Notes: generated by a model from the sequence alone, not told the origin. A DNA stretch of 64,000 bases from Bagarius yarrelli (GCA_005784505.1 VCAZ01000041.1:147501-211500); one strand, 5' to 3'; counted from the stretch's first letter, positions 46,508 through 58,045 are shown. Numbers and translations are program-made.

Positions 46508-48075
46508 TCATACCTCACATTCTCTGGAACCAGATATGGAGTATGTGCACGGTCCTGTACCGTTGACCAGAACGTCTGTGGCCTCGGAGCTTGAAGGTTT
46601 GTAGTCCACATAGTACTCCTGCAAGGGGGTGCTGAGCGTACGTTCGGTCTCCCTAGACTTTTTCCGGCGTTTGCGGGCAGCTGAAGTGTTTTCCTGCAGC
46701 TGCTTGACGCTGCTCGGATAGCGCTTCCAGGACACATAGATCACAAGGAGAATCATTGCAACAGATAAAAACAGCGCAACGCTTCCTGCCACTATCTTGT
46801 GGAAAGACACTGGCTCAAAATCTTGCTCAGGTTGCGAAACATCAGATTGCGGTGGTCTCGAAGGGGTGGGGTGTTGCAAGGAGGTGCCCTGGCCCCTTCT
46901 GCTTCCTCCGGAATGAACAGTGGGTGTAAAGGGAAGGGCTGCGTTCAGAGCAGGGGCACCAGAAAGGGTCGTCGTAGAACTAGCAAATGAGGGAATAACT
47001 TGACTGACCTTGCACACACCACTGGCCGCTACAGCATCCAGGACTTTCTCACCTTGGGATTCTTTAGGAGAGGCGCAAATCATTGGGGTCTCCTTGTTCC
47101 CCTGAAAGTTTTTCAGCCAAGCCACCAGGGGGCAGACAGCAGGTCCGCAGTCCCATATGTTTCCTGCTAAGCTGATCATGGTCAAGGATATCCAAGCTGA
47201 CACAACTTCCTGGGAGACGTTAACCAGCTTGTTGGAATCCACGTTAAGCGTTTGCAGATTCGGCATGCATTTGTAGACCTCTGGCTCCAGTTCCTGCAAG
47301 TCATTTCCTGAAAGGTCCAACTTCTGTAGAGAGCTCCAGGTCCATGTAAGTCCCTCGCTCATGGTCCGGATTCGATTCCACTGCAGGTAAAGAGCTCTGA
47401 GGTTATAAAGCCGGGGAAAGTTGGAAAAGTTGATTTTCGAGAATTGATTATGCTCAAGGTGGAGTTCTGTCAGTTTTACAAGGCCTGACATTGCATTACG
47501 CGTGATGCTGCGCAGACGATTGTAGCCAAGGTCGAGGAATTCCAGATTGCGACAATCCTGAAAGAGGCGAGATGGTAGATTCTTTAAGGAGTTGGAGCGC
47601 ATGTGCAAACTGATGAGTTTGCGGAGTCCCTGAAACTGACCTGGCTGCAGAGCTTGCAGTTTATTGTAGGACAGGTCGAGGTTTCTCAGATTTGGAACCA
47701 GGTGGAATGTGGTATTATGCAAGAGTGTGATTTTATTGGAGCTCAGGATTAGCTCTTTAAGCCTTCTTATTCCTTGGAAGGCACGAGCGTCTACGCTTGC
47801 AATGTAGTTGTGGTCAAGATAGAGCCAAATGAGCTGGTTGAGGCCAACAAACTGGCCGGCACGCAAGCTTGCCAAGCTATTGTAGCGCAGAGACAAGCCC
47901 TGACAGCCACCGGACAAGTTTTTTGGCACATCTCGGAATGCACTGGACTCGCAGTAAACAATTTTGCCATCGCAGCGGCAGCTCCGTGGGCATGGCCGCT
48001 CACCATTAGAGAAACTCGCTGAAAGCCATGCCTGCACCAGCAGCACCACAAACCATCGCCGTCGCATGGCAGAGT
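46508..48075 (-). CDS. lrrtm4: LRRTM4-like leucine-rich repeat transmembrane neuronal protein, main exon
   Basis: Encodes a type I membrane protein of the LRRTM family, synaptic organisers that act on the postsynaptic surface; mammalian LRRTM4 binds presynaptic heparan sulphate proteoglycans and neurexins (family knowledge). Numbered from the Met at 48067 (519 residues): signal peptide about 1-22; LRRNT cap with Cys26, 30, 32, 39; about ten LRRs at 56-300; LRRCT cap with Cys307, 312, 331, 352; Ser/Thr/Pro-rich stalk 355-420; membrane span about 425-447; cytoplasmic tail ending ECEV, a PDZ-binding type end. N-linked sequons sit at Asn50, 118, 213 and 283. CRCDGKIVYCES, QLIWLYLDHNYI and YLQWNRIR favour LRRTM4 over LRRTM1-3. 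The length fits the family (about 515-520). A TTTTCTTTCAG acceptor ends at 48076. The exon's first eight bases join in frame to ATGA of exon 1, adding four residues (about 523). Fish carry LRRTM4 duplicates; which one this is, I cannot say. Confidence 0.95.
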
Positions 48076-49504
48076 CTGAAAGAAAACAGAGTTTAAGATA
48101 AATATGTTAATCTTTTAAATACCTCTTTCATCACTGTTCATATTTCTGTCTTATAACTGACATATTAATTTATCGGACGCAGGATCTAATTATCAACACT
48201 ATGTGCTTGGATTAGTTATGTCAAAGGTTATTTCTTTGTTTATAAAGCCAAACCCGCTACGAAACCACCATGTAATACAACAGGACTATTACCCACTGCA
48301 GCATGAAGGAAGAGGGGTTTTAAGACATACCAATGCCACTTTATCACACCAGAAGTACCAATAAAATGAGTGGCAGCCAACCAAATCCCTTACATTTGCC
48401 TGGGCTATGTCTTGTCAGGCATTAAGCTTTTGTGCAATTGAGCTATTATACACTAACGTGACATTTAAATCCTGTTCGTACATATGATACGCCATCAATT
48501 AGGCAATAAAAAGGATTTAACACCTGTATACAAGTTCAAATTAGTAACCAGCAAACACTCTTTGTTCTTTGCCTATTGTAACAGTATGAAATTCTGAATT
48601 TGGTCTACAATGGGTCTGAGAGCTACTCTTGGACCTCGTAAATTAAATTAAGCTAAAACATTAATCCATGGCCTCAGCTGTTATCAGTTTATTATACGAA
48701 TTAATTTATAATTTAGGTGAAAATGAAAAGAAATGGATAGATCTCCACATCCTGGTGACACTGAGCTTCATTATGTAATTAGCCTTGGTCTGAGGGTATG
48801 TCTGTTGAAAAGTCAGATTATTCCCGAGCGGCAGTTATTCATGTCATATGAGTAATCAAAATGACATAGAGAGGATGTTATAAAAGACTTCTTATTCTTT
48901 TATTCTCCAGATATATCACAGGTATACTGCCCCTTATAGCATAGTAACGTCTTCAAGAGTAGATTTATTCTAAATATTAACCTAATTTAATTTTGCGGTT
49001 GCTAAAAATCAATAAATAAACATCATACAAACGGCGTATATCACACAGTAGTGTATTGGTTTGCCTTGTGAGCTTTATTATTCGCTCGTCTGATTTTATC
49101 CTGCAGGATCCCAGAAAACCTTTAATCTTTCTTATTTCATATAATTTACCCTCCTATTTGTCTCTGTAGCCATTTTATGCAAACTATGAAATATTTCAGT
49201 ATAAATTATATTTATATATTTAGTTCATTTCGTTTTGGACAAAAACTAAAGCGGTCGATCTTTATGAAAATCATTCCGGTTTTAATTGGGGTGATGAAGG
49301 GGAACTTTTATTTGCATATCATAAATATATATAAGCTGTAATGTGACAATAATACTGAATGTTCAACTGGATAAATAGATAAATAAATTATTCATGCTAA
49401 GAATACTTAGCATGAAAACGCATTATATTAACCCAGGGGTTAAATGCAGGGGGTTAATTAGTTAACTCTTGCATTGTCTTCATGTCAACCATACAACTTA
49501 CATT

Positions 49505-49680
49505 TCTTGCATTTAGCAGACGTTCTTATCTAGAAGGACTTACATTTTTTACCTTATTGAGCAATTGGGTATTAAGGGCCTTGATCAGGGGCCCAACAGT
49601 GGTAATTGGTGGTGATGGAAATTGAACCCACAATCTTCCAGTTAGCAGTGCAACACCTTAGTGCGCTACCACCTCCTCTT
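49505..49680 (-). repeat. SINE-like repeat, family A, inside LRRTM intron 1
   Basis: TTAGCAGACGTTCTTATC, TAAGGGCCTTGATCAGGGGC, GGAAATTGAACCC and GCAACACCTTAGTGCGC in minus orientation, the same strand as the host gene. Confidence 0.8.
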
Positions 49681-50424
49681 TTTGTCCTTCTGATTTAACT
49701 TTCGATTTTCCTAATTTAACTGTTTAAAAAGGATGAAATCACTTATTTCTGACTTCAGAGATGTTCATTTCAAACAATTATAGAGAAATAAAACCAGATT
49801 TCCATTTTGAAACAGATCAAATTTGACTCAAGGACAAAAGGAAAGGCAAATTAAATGTTCTTTACTCATGGCTTTATGCAGATGGTTGACCGGATTAAAG
49901 AAATGCTTTCTATTTTGGGGTATCACGATACATCACAGAACCGATTATCGCCCCATCCCGATATTACATTAAAGATTTGGAGGAGATAGAGGAATAATAA
50001 CAGGTTATAATCAAGCTATTAAGCAATATAATACAGTAAACCCTTCTGAATTTGCTGCACGTGTTGCACAATAAGCTCCTCAGTGTTGCCTGGTCATCCC
50101 GCACACCAGCAGCAGCACAACACCGCCCTCACATATCGATTTTTTATTTTTTTATTTTTTTTTGTGCAACACGTTTCTATCCCTTCCTTCATCAGCTCAT
50201 GTGCAAATATACACCAAGTGTTAAAAACCAAATAAAAGCATACACAAGTTCAGGAAGTCCACCTGAGAGGTAAAAAAAAGCGAATAACGAACTGCCTCCT
50301 GGGGGAAATGTTGCGTTTAAAGCTCTTAACGCCTTCATCACACTCTCAGACACTCATCCACCCACGCAGACACACGCGTGAGCGCGCACAAACGCTCTCA
50401 CATACACCACAGTGTAGAACACAC

Positions 50425-50462
50425 AACACACACACACACAACACACACACCCACACACACTT
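50425..50462. repeat. CA-rich microsatellite
   Basis: Interrupted CACA runs within a CA-rich region starting near 50340. Confidence 0.85.
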
Positions 50463-50875
50463 ACAATACACATAAACCCACAGATGAAGAGAAGCCCTAA
50501 ATCTGAGCGTCTGGCGCAGAAAAAAATGTATCTATAAAAGCGCTACACACTCGGTACATGTTGATCTGGACGTTTTTTATGCACAATCAAACATCCCGGT
50601 CGTTCCACCATGAGAGCTCGCGCTCCGTCAGGTTGTCCCGCTTCCATAATTCCAAAATCTGCATAAGACCTAAAAGAAATCTGGTGTGTTATATCATTTT
50701 TTAATGACATCAAAACATGATGACATCCCGAACTATCTGCAAGAAACCAGGTCATAAACGGAGCAGCCACAAATTTACAGTTTGACAAAACCGACTTACA
50801 TCACGAGCGGCGCAAGAAGAAAAAAAACGCATGCAACTCAAACTGGTTTGGGCTTAAAAAGGCAAACAAACTTAC

Positions 50876-50879
50876 TCAT
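50876..50879 (-). CDS. lrrtm4: LRRTM exon 1 coding stub (start codon plus one base)
   Basis: On the minus strand CACCG-ATGA is followed at once by GTAAGT. Joined to exon 2, ATGA+AC gives Met-Asn, then Ser-Ala and the Met at 48067 in the same frame. Mammalian LRRTM2-4 have their intron in the same place, just after the initiator Met. Initiation at the exon 2 Met (context GCCATGC) is the alternative and would lose only four residues. Confidence 0.75.
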
Positions 50880-51620
50880 CGGTGTCGACAGTCGGTAGCG
50901 GTTTCTCATATGCGTCTTGCGTCCCGATTCATCCGCATGGCACTCGTCTTAACGAGCCCACAAACCAGAGCCGTCGCGCGCAGCAGCCACTGCCGGTTCC
51001 GAGACGCAATCAGAGCTCCGCCGCAGCACGAGCGCGTCGAAGATATGCGGTATCCGCGTGTGTCGCTTCCCGCGTCGTAACCATGCAGCATGTCGTAGTA
51101 CAGCACGGACAAAAAAACGTCACATTAAATATAACGAGTCTCCGTCAAGGTCCGCGCAAAAAAAGACGACAGAAATACGCTCCATTTATCCAAAGACGCA
51201 AAAAAAAGATTTCCATCCACTCGGACATCCAAGTTATCAATCTTTTTTTTTTGGTTTGTTTTTTTGCTTCCCACACAAACTTTAGGCTAAATTCCAAAAC
51301 GTTCCAGCTTCCATCCGCGTGCCAGCTTCGTGGCACATTGCGCAAGCGACGCAGAAACAACGGCTCCACCGGCAGCACGAGCGACAGCGGCGGTTTATTT
51401 ATATATTTATTTATTTTTTAAAGAAATCCCCGCTAATTACATAAGAGGCTTTTTTACAGGGATTGCGATCCCCTTGTTAAAAAAAAAAAACAACAACGAC
51501 TTTGGGGTGTTCAGGGAAAGGATTTCCTCCTCCGCGCGACTGTTACTCCTCTTCTCCCGCGCGCGGTGAACGGGCAGAAATGCAGATGCGGCTCCGGGAA
51601 CTTTGTCAGGCAGAATCTGA
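50880..51620 (-). promoter_or_regulatory. CpG-rich 5'UTR/promoter region of the LRRTM gene
   Basis: CpG density is far above the rest of the window (for example CGCGTCGTAACC, GTCGCGCGCAGC, CTTCTCCCGCGCGCGG). Such a block at a 5' exon fits a CpG-island promoter. The start site cannot be placed and no clear TATA box was seen. A minus-strand 68-codon open frame (51112-50906) would be an upstream ORF if transcription begins above 51112. A 179-codon plus-strand frame here is a shadow of CpG-rich DNA. Confidence 0.55.
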
Positions 51621-51624
51621 ATGC

Positions 51625-51880
51625 CCTCTTCTGGCCAACTGTTAAGGAGATGATCTACAGCAAAGTAGCGTGAGGAGAAGCAACTGGAAATATTTGTAAG
51701 CCGTAAAACAATAATTATAATCCAAAGGGGTAATTTTTAAGAAATCATTTTAAGAAGTCTGGAGATGCTTTTGCATCTATTTGCAGACTCACAGGTTTAT
51801 TCCTTAATCTATTATTTAGTCCAGTCATCTTTGGACATTTTTTTATCCCGGTTATCAATTGGTTTCCTCACATATCTTAG
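51625..51880. other. Intergenic sequence upstream of the LRRTM gene
   Basis: No feature recognised. Confidence 0.35.
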
Positions 51881-51884
51881 ATAA

Positions 51885-52095
51885 AGTTTGGTCAGACCAC
51901 AGGATCAGCCAAGATACAGCACTTGGGAGCTTGGGAGTGGGCTTGTTAAAAGGCCAAACAATGGCAGCTGCCAACGAACACTGATCTTCAGGCCAACCTT
52001 AATTATTTGAGCCACCACTGCCCCAAGTGTTAGAATGGTGACCAGAAGTTTGTGGGTTAAAATCCCAGTACTATTAATCTAAACCTCCAACTGCA
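51885..52095. repeat. SINE-like fragments
   Basis: AGTTTGGTCAGACCACAGGATCAGCCAAGATACAGC resembles the repeat nested at 18645-18870. It ends TTATTTGAGCCACCACTGCCCC, followed by a plus-strand head-like piece (GAATGGTGACCAGAAGTTTG). Confidence 0.5.
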
Positions 52096-52167
52096 GCTAC
52101 AATAAAACCAGTGGCATGGATTATTTTTTACTTCAAAACAATCAACAATCAAGTATTTCAGATATCA

Positions 52168-52256
52168 CCCCCCCCCCACACACACACACACACGCACTGC
52201 TATCATTATCTAAACTAGAAAGTCTCTTCCATATTCAACACACACACACACACACA
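52168..52256. repeat. Two (CA)n microsatellites
   Basis: CCCCCCCCCCACACAC... at 52168-52192 and CACACA at about 52238-52256, separated by about 45 bases. Confidence 0.9.
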
Positions 52257-52259
52257 GTT

Positions 52260-53185
52260 GGAAGCCTTTCAACATATTCTAGTAAAACTCTCACAGAAGT
52301 CTAACCCACGACTGCTCGTCTAGTCTGGTGCACTTTGTTTCCCACTCAGTTTGGGAAATAATCCCATGAGTCTGTGGTTCATGCGTGGGTTTCTGGTCCA
52401 GTGATATTTTGTCAACATTTGTCAGCCTTTGCACTCGGTCCACTTTTGCATATTGTGATTTTTTGTGATGTACAATTTATGTTTTCATGTCATTTTTCTA
52501 ATTTTTATGTTTTATTTATGTGCATAGTTTTACAGTGTTTAGTTTGTTTATGTCATGCTTTTTTTTTTTTTAAAGACAATTTTTGCCTTTATTGATAGGA
52601 CAGATTAAGAGATAAATTGGGGAGGTGTGTGAACAGGAAAGGACGCGAGTGCCTCAACCCACTACACCACGTTGCCAGCCATAGCATACATTTTATTATA
52701 ATATTTTATTAAATAAATTATTGAAATGTATAAAACTTATTTATTTTCCTTCTAATTTGATTTAAATTTGTTCTTTTTTCCAAATATATCTAATTTTAAT
52801 CATTGTTAATCACCAGCAGACTTAATCCAGTCTTACACTGTGTGATTTGTTTGCCTGGGACAAATTTTTAAATCCAGAAAGATTCCTCTAATCCTATGCT
52901 AAAAATCTGTTGTCTTTGATGGCTAGTTTGACATGTTCCCCGACACACGACTAAACGGCCGTTGTGATAAATTTTGGATTAAAATAATATTCTGGCAGTG
53001 ACAGAAGATTTAAGACACATATAATTGCAGTGTGACTTCGACAACCATCGAACTGAGAACCGATAGGAGCTGATGATGCAATTACAGTGCAATACAAGTC
53101 TTTTAACACGCTACAGTCCATCATGCATCTTAAGATTACAATTTTCAGAACTTCTGGTAGTCCCCAGAACAGCAAAGTCTACAAG
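52260..53185. other. AT-rich stretch with a decayed dispersed repeat
   Basis: GCCTTTATTGATAGGACAGATTAAGAG (52587 on) to CCACTACACCACGTTGCC (about 52675) looks like a dispersed fish repeat that I cannot name. No gene seen. Confidence 0.35.
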
Positions 53186-53189
53186 ATCT

Positions 53190-53920
53190 TTCTGAAAGTG
53201 TTCGAGATTCAGAGACACAGTCTCCTAGTTTAAACATAGATTAAAGACATATCTCTTTAGCCAGGCATACACATTACATATCCCATAATATTATGCTCCA
53301 GTATATCTGATTAAAGTTACATTATTAGCTAGTGCCTGCTAATATTATGAGCAGCAGCTTCGCTAATTCCTATCCACTTGTTTCCCTTTTTATACCCATC
53401 CCGAGGCATCTAGAGATTCTGCCAGCACTGGTATAGCTTCAAGGAGAAGATACCAACCCTGTGAGGATTCTGAGGTATCCAGAGATTGTGTTAGAACTGG
53501 TAGACCTTCAGTGAGAAGCAGCCAACCCTGGCAGGACCCTGCGGCATCCAGAGATTGCGGGCTCCAGTTGGATTGTACTCTATGTATACTATAAGGATGG
53601 TAGCAGGATGTACTTCCATCATACAAACTTGCACTGACTGTATGTGATTAAAGAAAGGACACTTCTTATAATCACACTACCCTCTGTTAAAAATAAAATA
53701 ATTTATAGAACACACTTTCCGATAAAGAGTCACCCAAATGAGGATGGGTTAACTTTTGAGTCTGGTTTCTCCCAAGGTTTTTTCTTTGTACCATCTAAAG
53801 GAGTTTTTCTTGCCACAGTCGCCCCAGGTTCGATTACTAGGAATGTTTTTTAATTTTTTTAATGTTTTGTAAGTCCATTGTTAAAAGCGCTATAGAAATA
53901 AACCTGAACTGAATTGAATC
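53190..53920 (+). mobile_element. LINE 3' end (last codons and 3'UTR)
   Basis: Begins with a frame reading HRLKTYLFSQAYT, the typical last residues of an L2-type ORF2. It is followed by a long 3'UTR with CACCCAAATGAGGATGGG, TTTCTCCCAAGG, GAGTTTTTCTTGCCACAGTC and the end GCGCTATAGAAATAAACCTG plus GAATT-type repeats. The rest of the LINE is missing, a normal 5' truncation. Within it, a 69-bp unit is tandemly repeated (AGAGATT at 53412, 53481, 53550). Confidence 0.7.
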
Positions 53921-53924
53921 TATG

Positions 53925-54790
53925 CAAATAAACTGAAGATGACCAAAGTGCTGTACAAAATAAACAAAGAAATACAGACTATCGCACTTAAAACACAACA
54001 ATAACAAAACAACAATTGCACTGGTGATCAACTAGAATTAAAAGCAAGACAGAATAGAGTTCCAGAGCTTCGGCTCTGCAATAAAAAGCATGTGATCATA
54101 TGGTTTTTTTGAGCCTAAATAGCCACAGAAAGCACTGGATTTCCAAGTTCTAGAAAGTGTGTACGGACGAAGTCAGTCCGTTAGGTATCGAATGGCCAAA
54201 TCATTGTGAGATTTATAGACAACTAATCACATTTTAAAATCAATTCTGTATTCTACAGGTAACTAGTGCAATGCAGGTACAATAAGAGTTCCCGCCTCTT
54301 ACATGCGACCTCCAGAGAGTAATCTAGCAGCTGCGTTTTGCACTAGCTGGAGCCTAAGAGAGGGAAACAGACAAAGAAACGCGGACTTTAAGTGAATTAC
54401 AGTGATCTATACGAGTTGTTACAGAAGCATTGATCAATGTTTGGAAGTTACTCTAAGATAAGAAAGGTTTCACTTTAGAAAGTTCAAGGAAATAAAAAAG
54501 TAGTGGTTTTAGAACAACACTTTGTCATGATCAAACAGAATGCCCAGATTTCTAGCACAGTGAGATTTTATATGAGGCCAGAGAACCAACATCTAACACA
54601 AAACAGTGGTTGTGAGCTATTTTCTATCCCTATGCTTTAAAGAAAAATAGATCAAAAATCTATCTAGCACATAGATAAAAGGATAATTTGTATTTGTTAA
54701 AAATGGAAAGCAGAGAAAGCATGTACAGGGTGAACAAAACTGGCCCGATGATTGATCCTTGTGGAACTCCACAAAAATTTAACACTACAG
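53925..54790 (-). pseudogene. LINE reverse transcriptase remnant (L2/CR1-like)
   Basis: Minus-strand frame from about 54780 reads CGVPQGSIIGPVLFTLYML, the conserved reverse transcriptase motif just upstream of the catalytic box. Then YKLSFYLCAR appears where 'FHCYADD' is expected, so the catalytic Asp pair is lost. Frames further down resemble the L2 C terminus (AEPKLWNSI) with many stops and shifts. Its 3' end (TGTACAGCACTTTGGTC on the minus strand) meets the plus-strand LINE tail. Confidence 0.75.
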
Positions 54791-54799
54791 TTTTTGTTT

Positions 54800-55990
54800 T
54801 CTGCTAGCTACTATCTGTTAAGAAAACACAGGCATTGGTGTAGAAAGTAGCCTAAAACAAAACTTTAATAAAAGTATATTTTTTTTTCTGGAAAATGACT
54901 TTGGAAGAACATTACTTGAAAAAAAGAAATGATTGAAGTATGTGAGATTTATTGTAGTTAAGTATGAAAAGTAATTTATACTATATAATGTACAGTATGT
55001 TTTGAAAGTAAAAGTATATGTTAATTAAAAATAGAAAAGAGAAACATTTTAATGCATCCATCCATCTGTCCATCTGTCAGTGGGTGGATAGCAGGGGTCA
55101 CCATGGACAGGTCACCAGTCCATTAGTTAGTTACTATACGCCTTTGAACACGGGTTACTGAACGTTTCATGGATTGATGATGTAAAACTCCAGCTGTTTC
55201 TTCCAGTTCCTTGAACATGGTACAGTATGACGTTATGACAACTGACATCCTACAGTGTGATCATGTTTAAACAGTCTATTAAAGACTATTGAGCATCCTC
55301 TTTCCTCTTTTCCTCTTTTCCTCTTTCCTCTTTTTCCTTTTAATAAGCAATAAGCAAAAAATATTTTAACCAATAAAAATCGCACAGTGTGTCCCCATGT
55401 TAAGGCAAATTTTTCATTTCTTGTCAGAATAAGACTTAACAACAAGTTACTTTAATTAAACTACGCGTTCGTTATATTGCTGATAAATCTCACTTGCTTT
55501 AGTGTCGGTACAGTGCCACATTTTCAACACAGCTCATGCATAAATACAGGAACCTGACAGTAATATTACATCATTACAATGTAGAAATATAAACTATGCT
55601 GAAGAAGCAATTTTTATACTGAATCTAAAGCTCAGTGTCTCCTGCTGAAGATGTTGGGTCCAGAACACTCAATCGAATCCTTTAAGATGAATAGAAAAGA
55701 TGTAGATTATATTAAACATGACAGAATACTGTATATTAATATAACAGTGATAAATGGGTGGTTGAACCACCAACCGTTTAAAGAGATTTTTAACAGTACT
55801 GTATAAATATCTCCAGTTATCTGATTCTGTGTATTAAATGCTGAAAAGATATGACAGAACTGAGGAACAAACTGAATGAAGAGAACCCACTTAATGGTCT
55901 GGTAGGAAGTTTTAATAGATTACCAACACAACTACATGACTAAGTATATAATTATTAATTAGTTAGTACTTAATAAATGTATCTATTAAT
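54800..55990. other. AT-rich intergenic stretch with a family B fragment
   Basis: At 55058-55128 a minus-strand family B 3' piece is present (CATCCATCCATCTGTCC, GGGGTCACCATGGACAGGTC). A TTTCCTC tract lies at 55295-55340. Nothing else recognised. Confidence 0.45.
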
Positions 55991-56004
55991 ATTAGTATCT
56001 ATAA

Positions 56005-56540
56005 TAGAGATTGACCGATAATTGTTTTATCAATAATATTATTTATTTATTTTTTAATATTAGATATCGTTTTTGTAATATTACCTCCACTGATTTATAT
56101 TGGCATCTTATGATCATTTTAGACATTATGTGCAAGACCGCCATTACAGCCTTGTGAGAAAAGACGAGTCAACAACAGCACTTACAAGGAAATCATCTGA
56201 TTTGCTTTATTTGGTATAATTTATTTAACATATCAACAAAATTTATTTCAATTGTTCTGATTTTTTTTATTTTGTTAAAAGTATTTTAAAGTTCTAGGTT
56301 ATTTATTTGTTAACTGTTTGTTTTGTTGATCACATTTTTTTATTATTTATTAAAATACTTTCATAACTAGTCACTGTTTTTTATTAAGTTTTAATTATTT
56401 TTAGACTAATAATTTTAGCTTTTTCTGTTTTTAGCAGTTGTGAGTCAAAAACAGAAGTAAAACAAAAATGACATAAATATATATAAAAATAATTGGCATT
56501 GGCATCATTTCCTAAAAAAAATATTTCCGCTGATCTCTGA
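56005..56540. mobile_element. Probable MITE with AGAGAT termini
   Basis: Left end AGAGATTGACCGATAATTG. The right end reads, reversed, AGAGATCAGCGGAAAT. The interior is very AT-rich with no open frame. A related end lies at 25665. Target duplication is unclear. Confidence 0.45.
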
Positions 56541-56567
56541 TTTAAAAATATTTCAACAGTTAAACTT

Positions 56568-56675
56568 ACGGAATTTGGTAGACGCCCTTATGCAGACCAA
56601 GTTACATTGATCTCATTTGTACACCTGAGTGCTAAGGGGCCCCACAGTGTCCTCTTGGCTATCCTGGAATGCAGT
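56568..56675 (-). repeat. SINE-like repeat, family A, 3' half
   Basis: TTGGTAGACGCCCTTATGCAGACC and GTGCTAAGGGGCCCCACAG in minus orientation. Confidence 0.65.
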
Positions 56676-56679
56676 ACAC

Positions 56680-57775
56680 AGTGCAACGAAAAAACTTCTC
56701 CAGGACCCCATGGTGCTACACACAATAACAGAAAACAACAATGAGTTATCTAACATTAGCTAGCTGAAGCTACCAAAGCACTTGAACCTGTACAGCCGAC
56801 AATCTGTGCAATCATAATGGTTCAGTCAACCACCAGAGGGAGCCCTAAATACTGTGGGTCACATTCTTCTCCACAGGTTATTTTCTCCCGACTAGCTATA
56901 AAAGCTAACGAGTAACACAGGTGGAGTGTAAAGTGTTATTAGTACCGAGTGGTTTGGCTCAGTTTCATGTTAATGGCGATTTGCCTGTTAATTGTATTCA
57001 CGATGTTGGGTTAGATCTGTTTTAAACGTACTGCCGGGTTCCACAAAGACTGCGATTCTTAATTACAAAAACGTGGATTTATAATTAAAATCTACAAAAT
57101 GGATCCGAACCCATCTGGGAATGGCAAATAATTTCAGCATTATTATCCTCCCCCCAAACCAAAAACAAAAACCACCACCAATGTTGGACTGATAGGACAG
57201 TTCTGAACTGTCCCTTGTCCCTGTTTTTGTATTGGATTCTTACTGAATTCGCCAAAATGTCTAGGTGAAATTTCATGAGGTAAGGTTATAACTTCTTTGT
57301 CCTGAGCTCTTCCCAAAAACTCTTCCCATTTATGCTTTTCTAAAAAAATGTCTTCATATGAATGTTTCCGATTCTGTTACTGTGGACTGTCCACTGTACA
57401 AGATCCTGTGAATTAGATGTTTGTTTTTTTTTAAAAAAAAAAAGGTTATTTACAGCTTCCAGGAATTCAACAGAACTTTGGTGTGATTGTAGTCTAATAT
57501 GTTGTGTATTTCCTGTCACACAAAACCAATATATCTATACAAAAAATACCAATTTCTTATAAAGTGTTATTACAGAAACAGAACAAAACCACGTTTCATT
57601 TGCTTTACATTCAGCACAAATTCAAGGCCACCAAAGTTCGATCATTAATCTATTCATCTTCAGTCATTTTAATTTTAATGCATGCAGAAGATGTGAATAG
57701 ATTTGCATTTGTTTGTCTATTAGTTTTAATATACATCCACTACATATGCATTCCATTCAATAGGATTTAATTCAA
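56680..57775. other. Intergenic stretch, no gene seen
   Basis: Open frames of 63-88 codons lack domains. An A run lies at 57431-57443. Confidence 0.4.
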
Positions 57776-57777
57776 GG

Positions 57778-58045
57778 GCAGAACGGTTGCTTAGTGATTT
57801 TTACTGTTACCTCACATTAGGAAGGTTCCAGGTTTGTGTCCCCTGCAGGTGGAGTTTGTGGAGTTTGTATGTTCTCCCTCTGTCTGCAGGGGTTTACTCC
57901 CGGTACGCCGGTTTCCTCCCACGATCCAAAAACCTGTATATTAGATTGATTGGTGATTCTCAATTGCCCATAGGAGTGTGTGTGTGTGTGAGTGTGCGTG
58001 TTTGTTTGTCTGTATGTGGCCCTGTAATGGACTGTCTAAAACCTA
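57778..58045 (+). repeat. SINE-like repeat, family B, 3' truncated
   Basis: GCAGAACGGTTGCTTAGTG head, GGTTTGTGTCCCC, TTTGTATGTTCTCCC, CGGTTTCCTCCCAC, GATTGGTGATTCTCAATTGCCC. It stops after GCCCTGTAATGGACTG. Confidence 0.8.

Larger units (their letters stand above)
48076..50875 (-). other. LRRTM intron 1 (2.8 kb, phase 1)
   Basis: On the minus strand it begins GTAAGT (50875-50870) and ends CTGTTTTCTTTCAG (48076), a strong donor and acceptor pair. An intron directly after the start codon is the known arrangement in LRRTM2-4. It holds a family A SINE (49505-49680) and a CA-rich tract (50425-50460). The rest is AT-rich with no other feature seen. Confidence 0.8.

Noticed and set aside
46417..46737. 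106-codon minus-strand frame overlapping the LRRTM C terminus, and plus-strand frames at 46799-46990 and 47774-48022
   Set aside because: These are shadows of the LRRTM coding exon in other frames.
50882..51421. 179-codon plus-strand open frame
   Set aside because: It is antisense to the LRRTM 5'UTR in CpG-rich DNA and has no domain.
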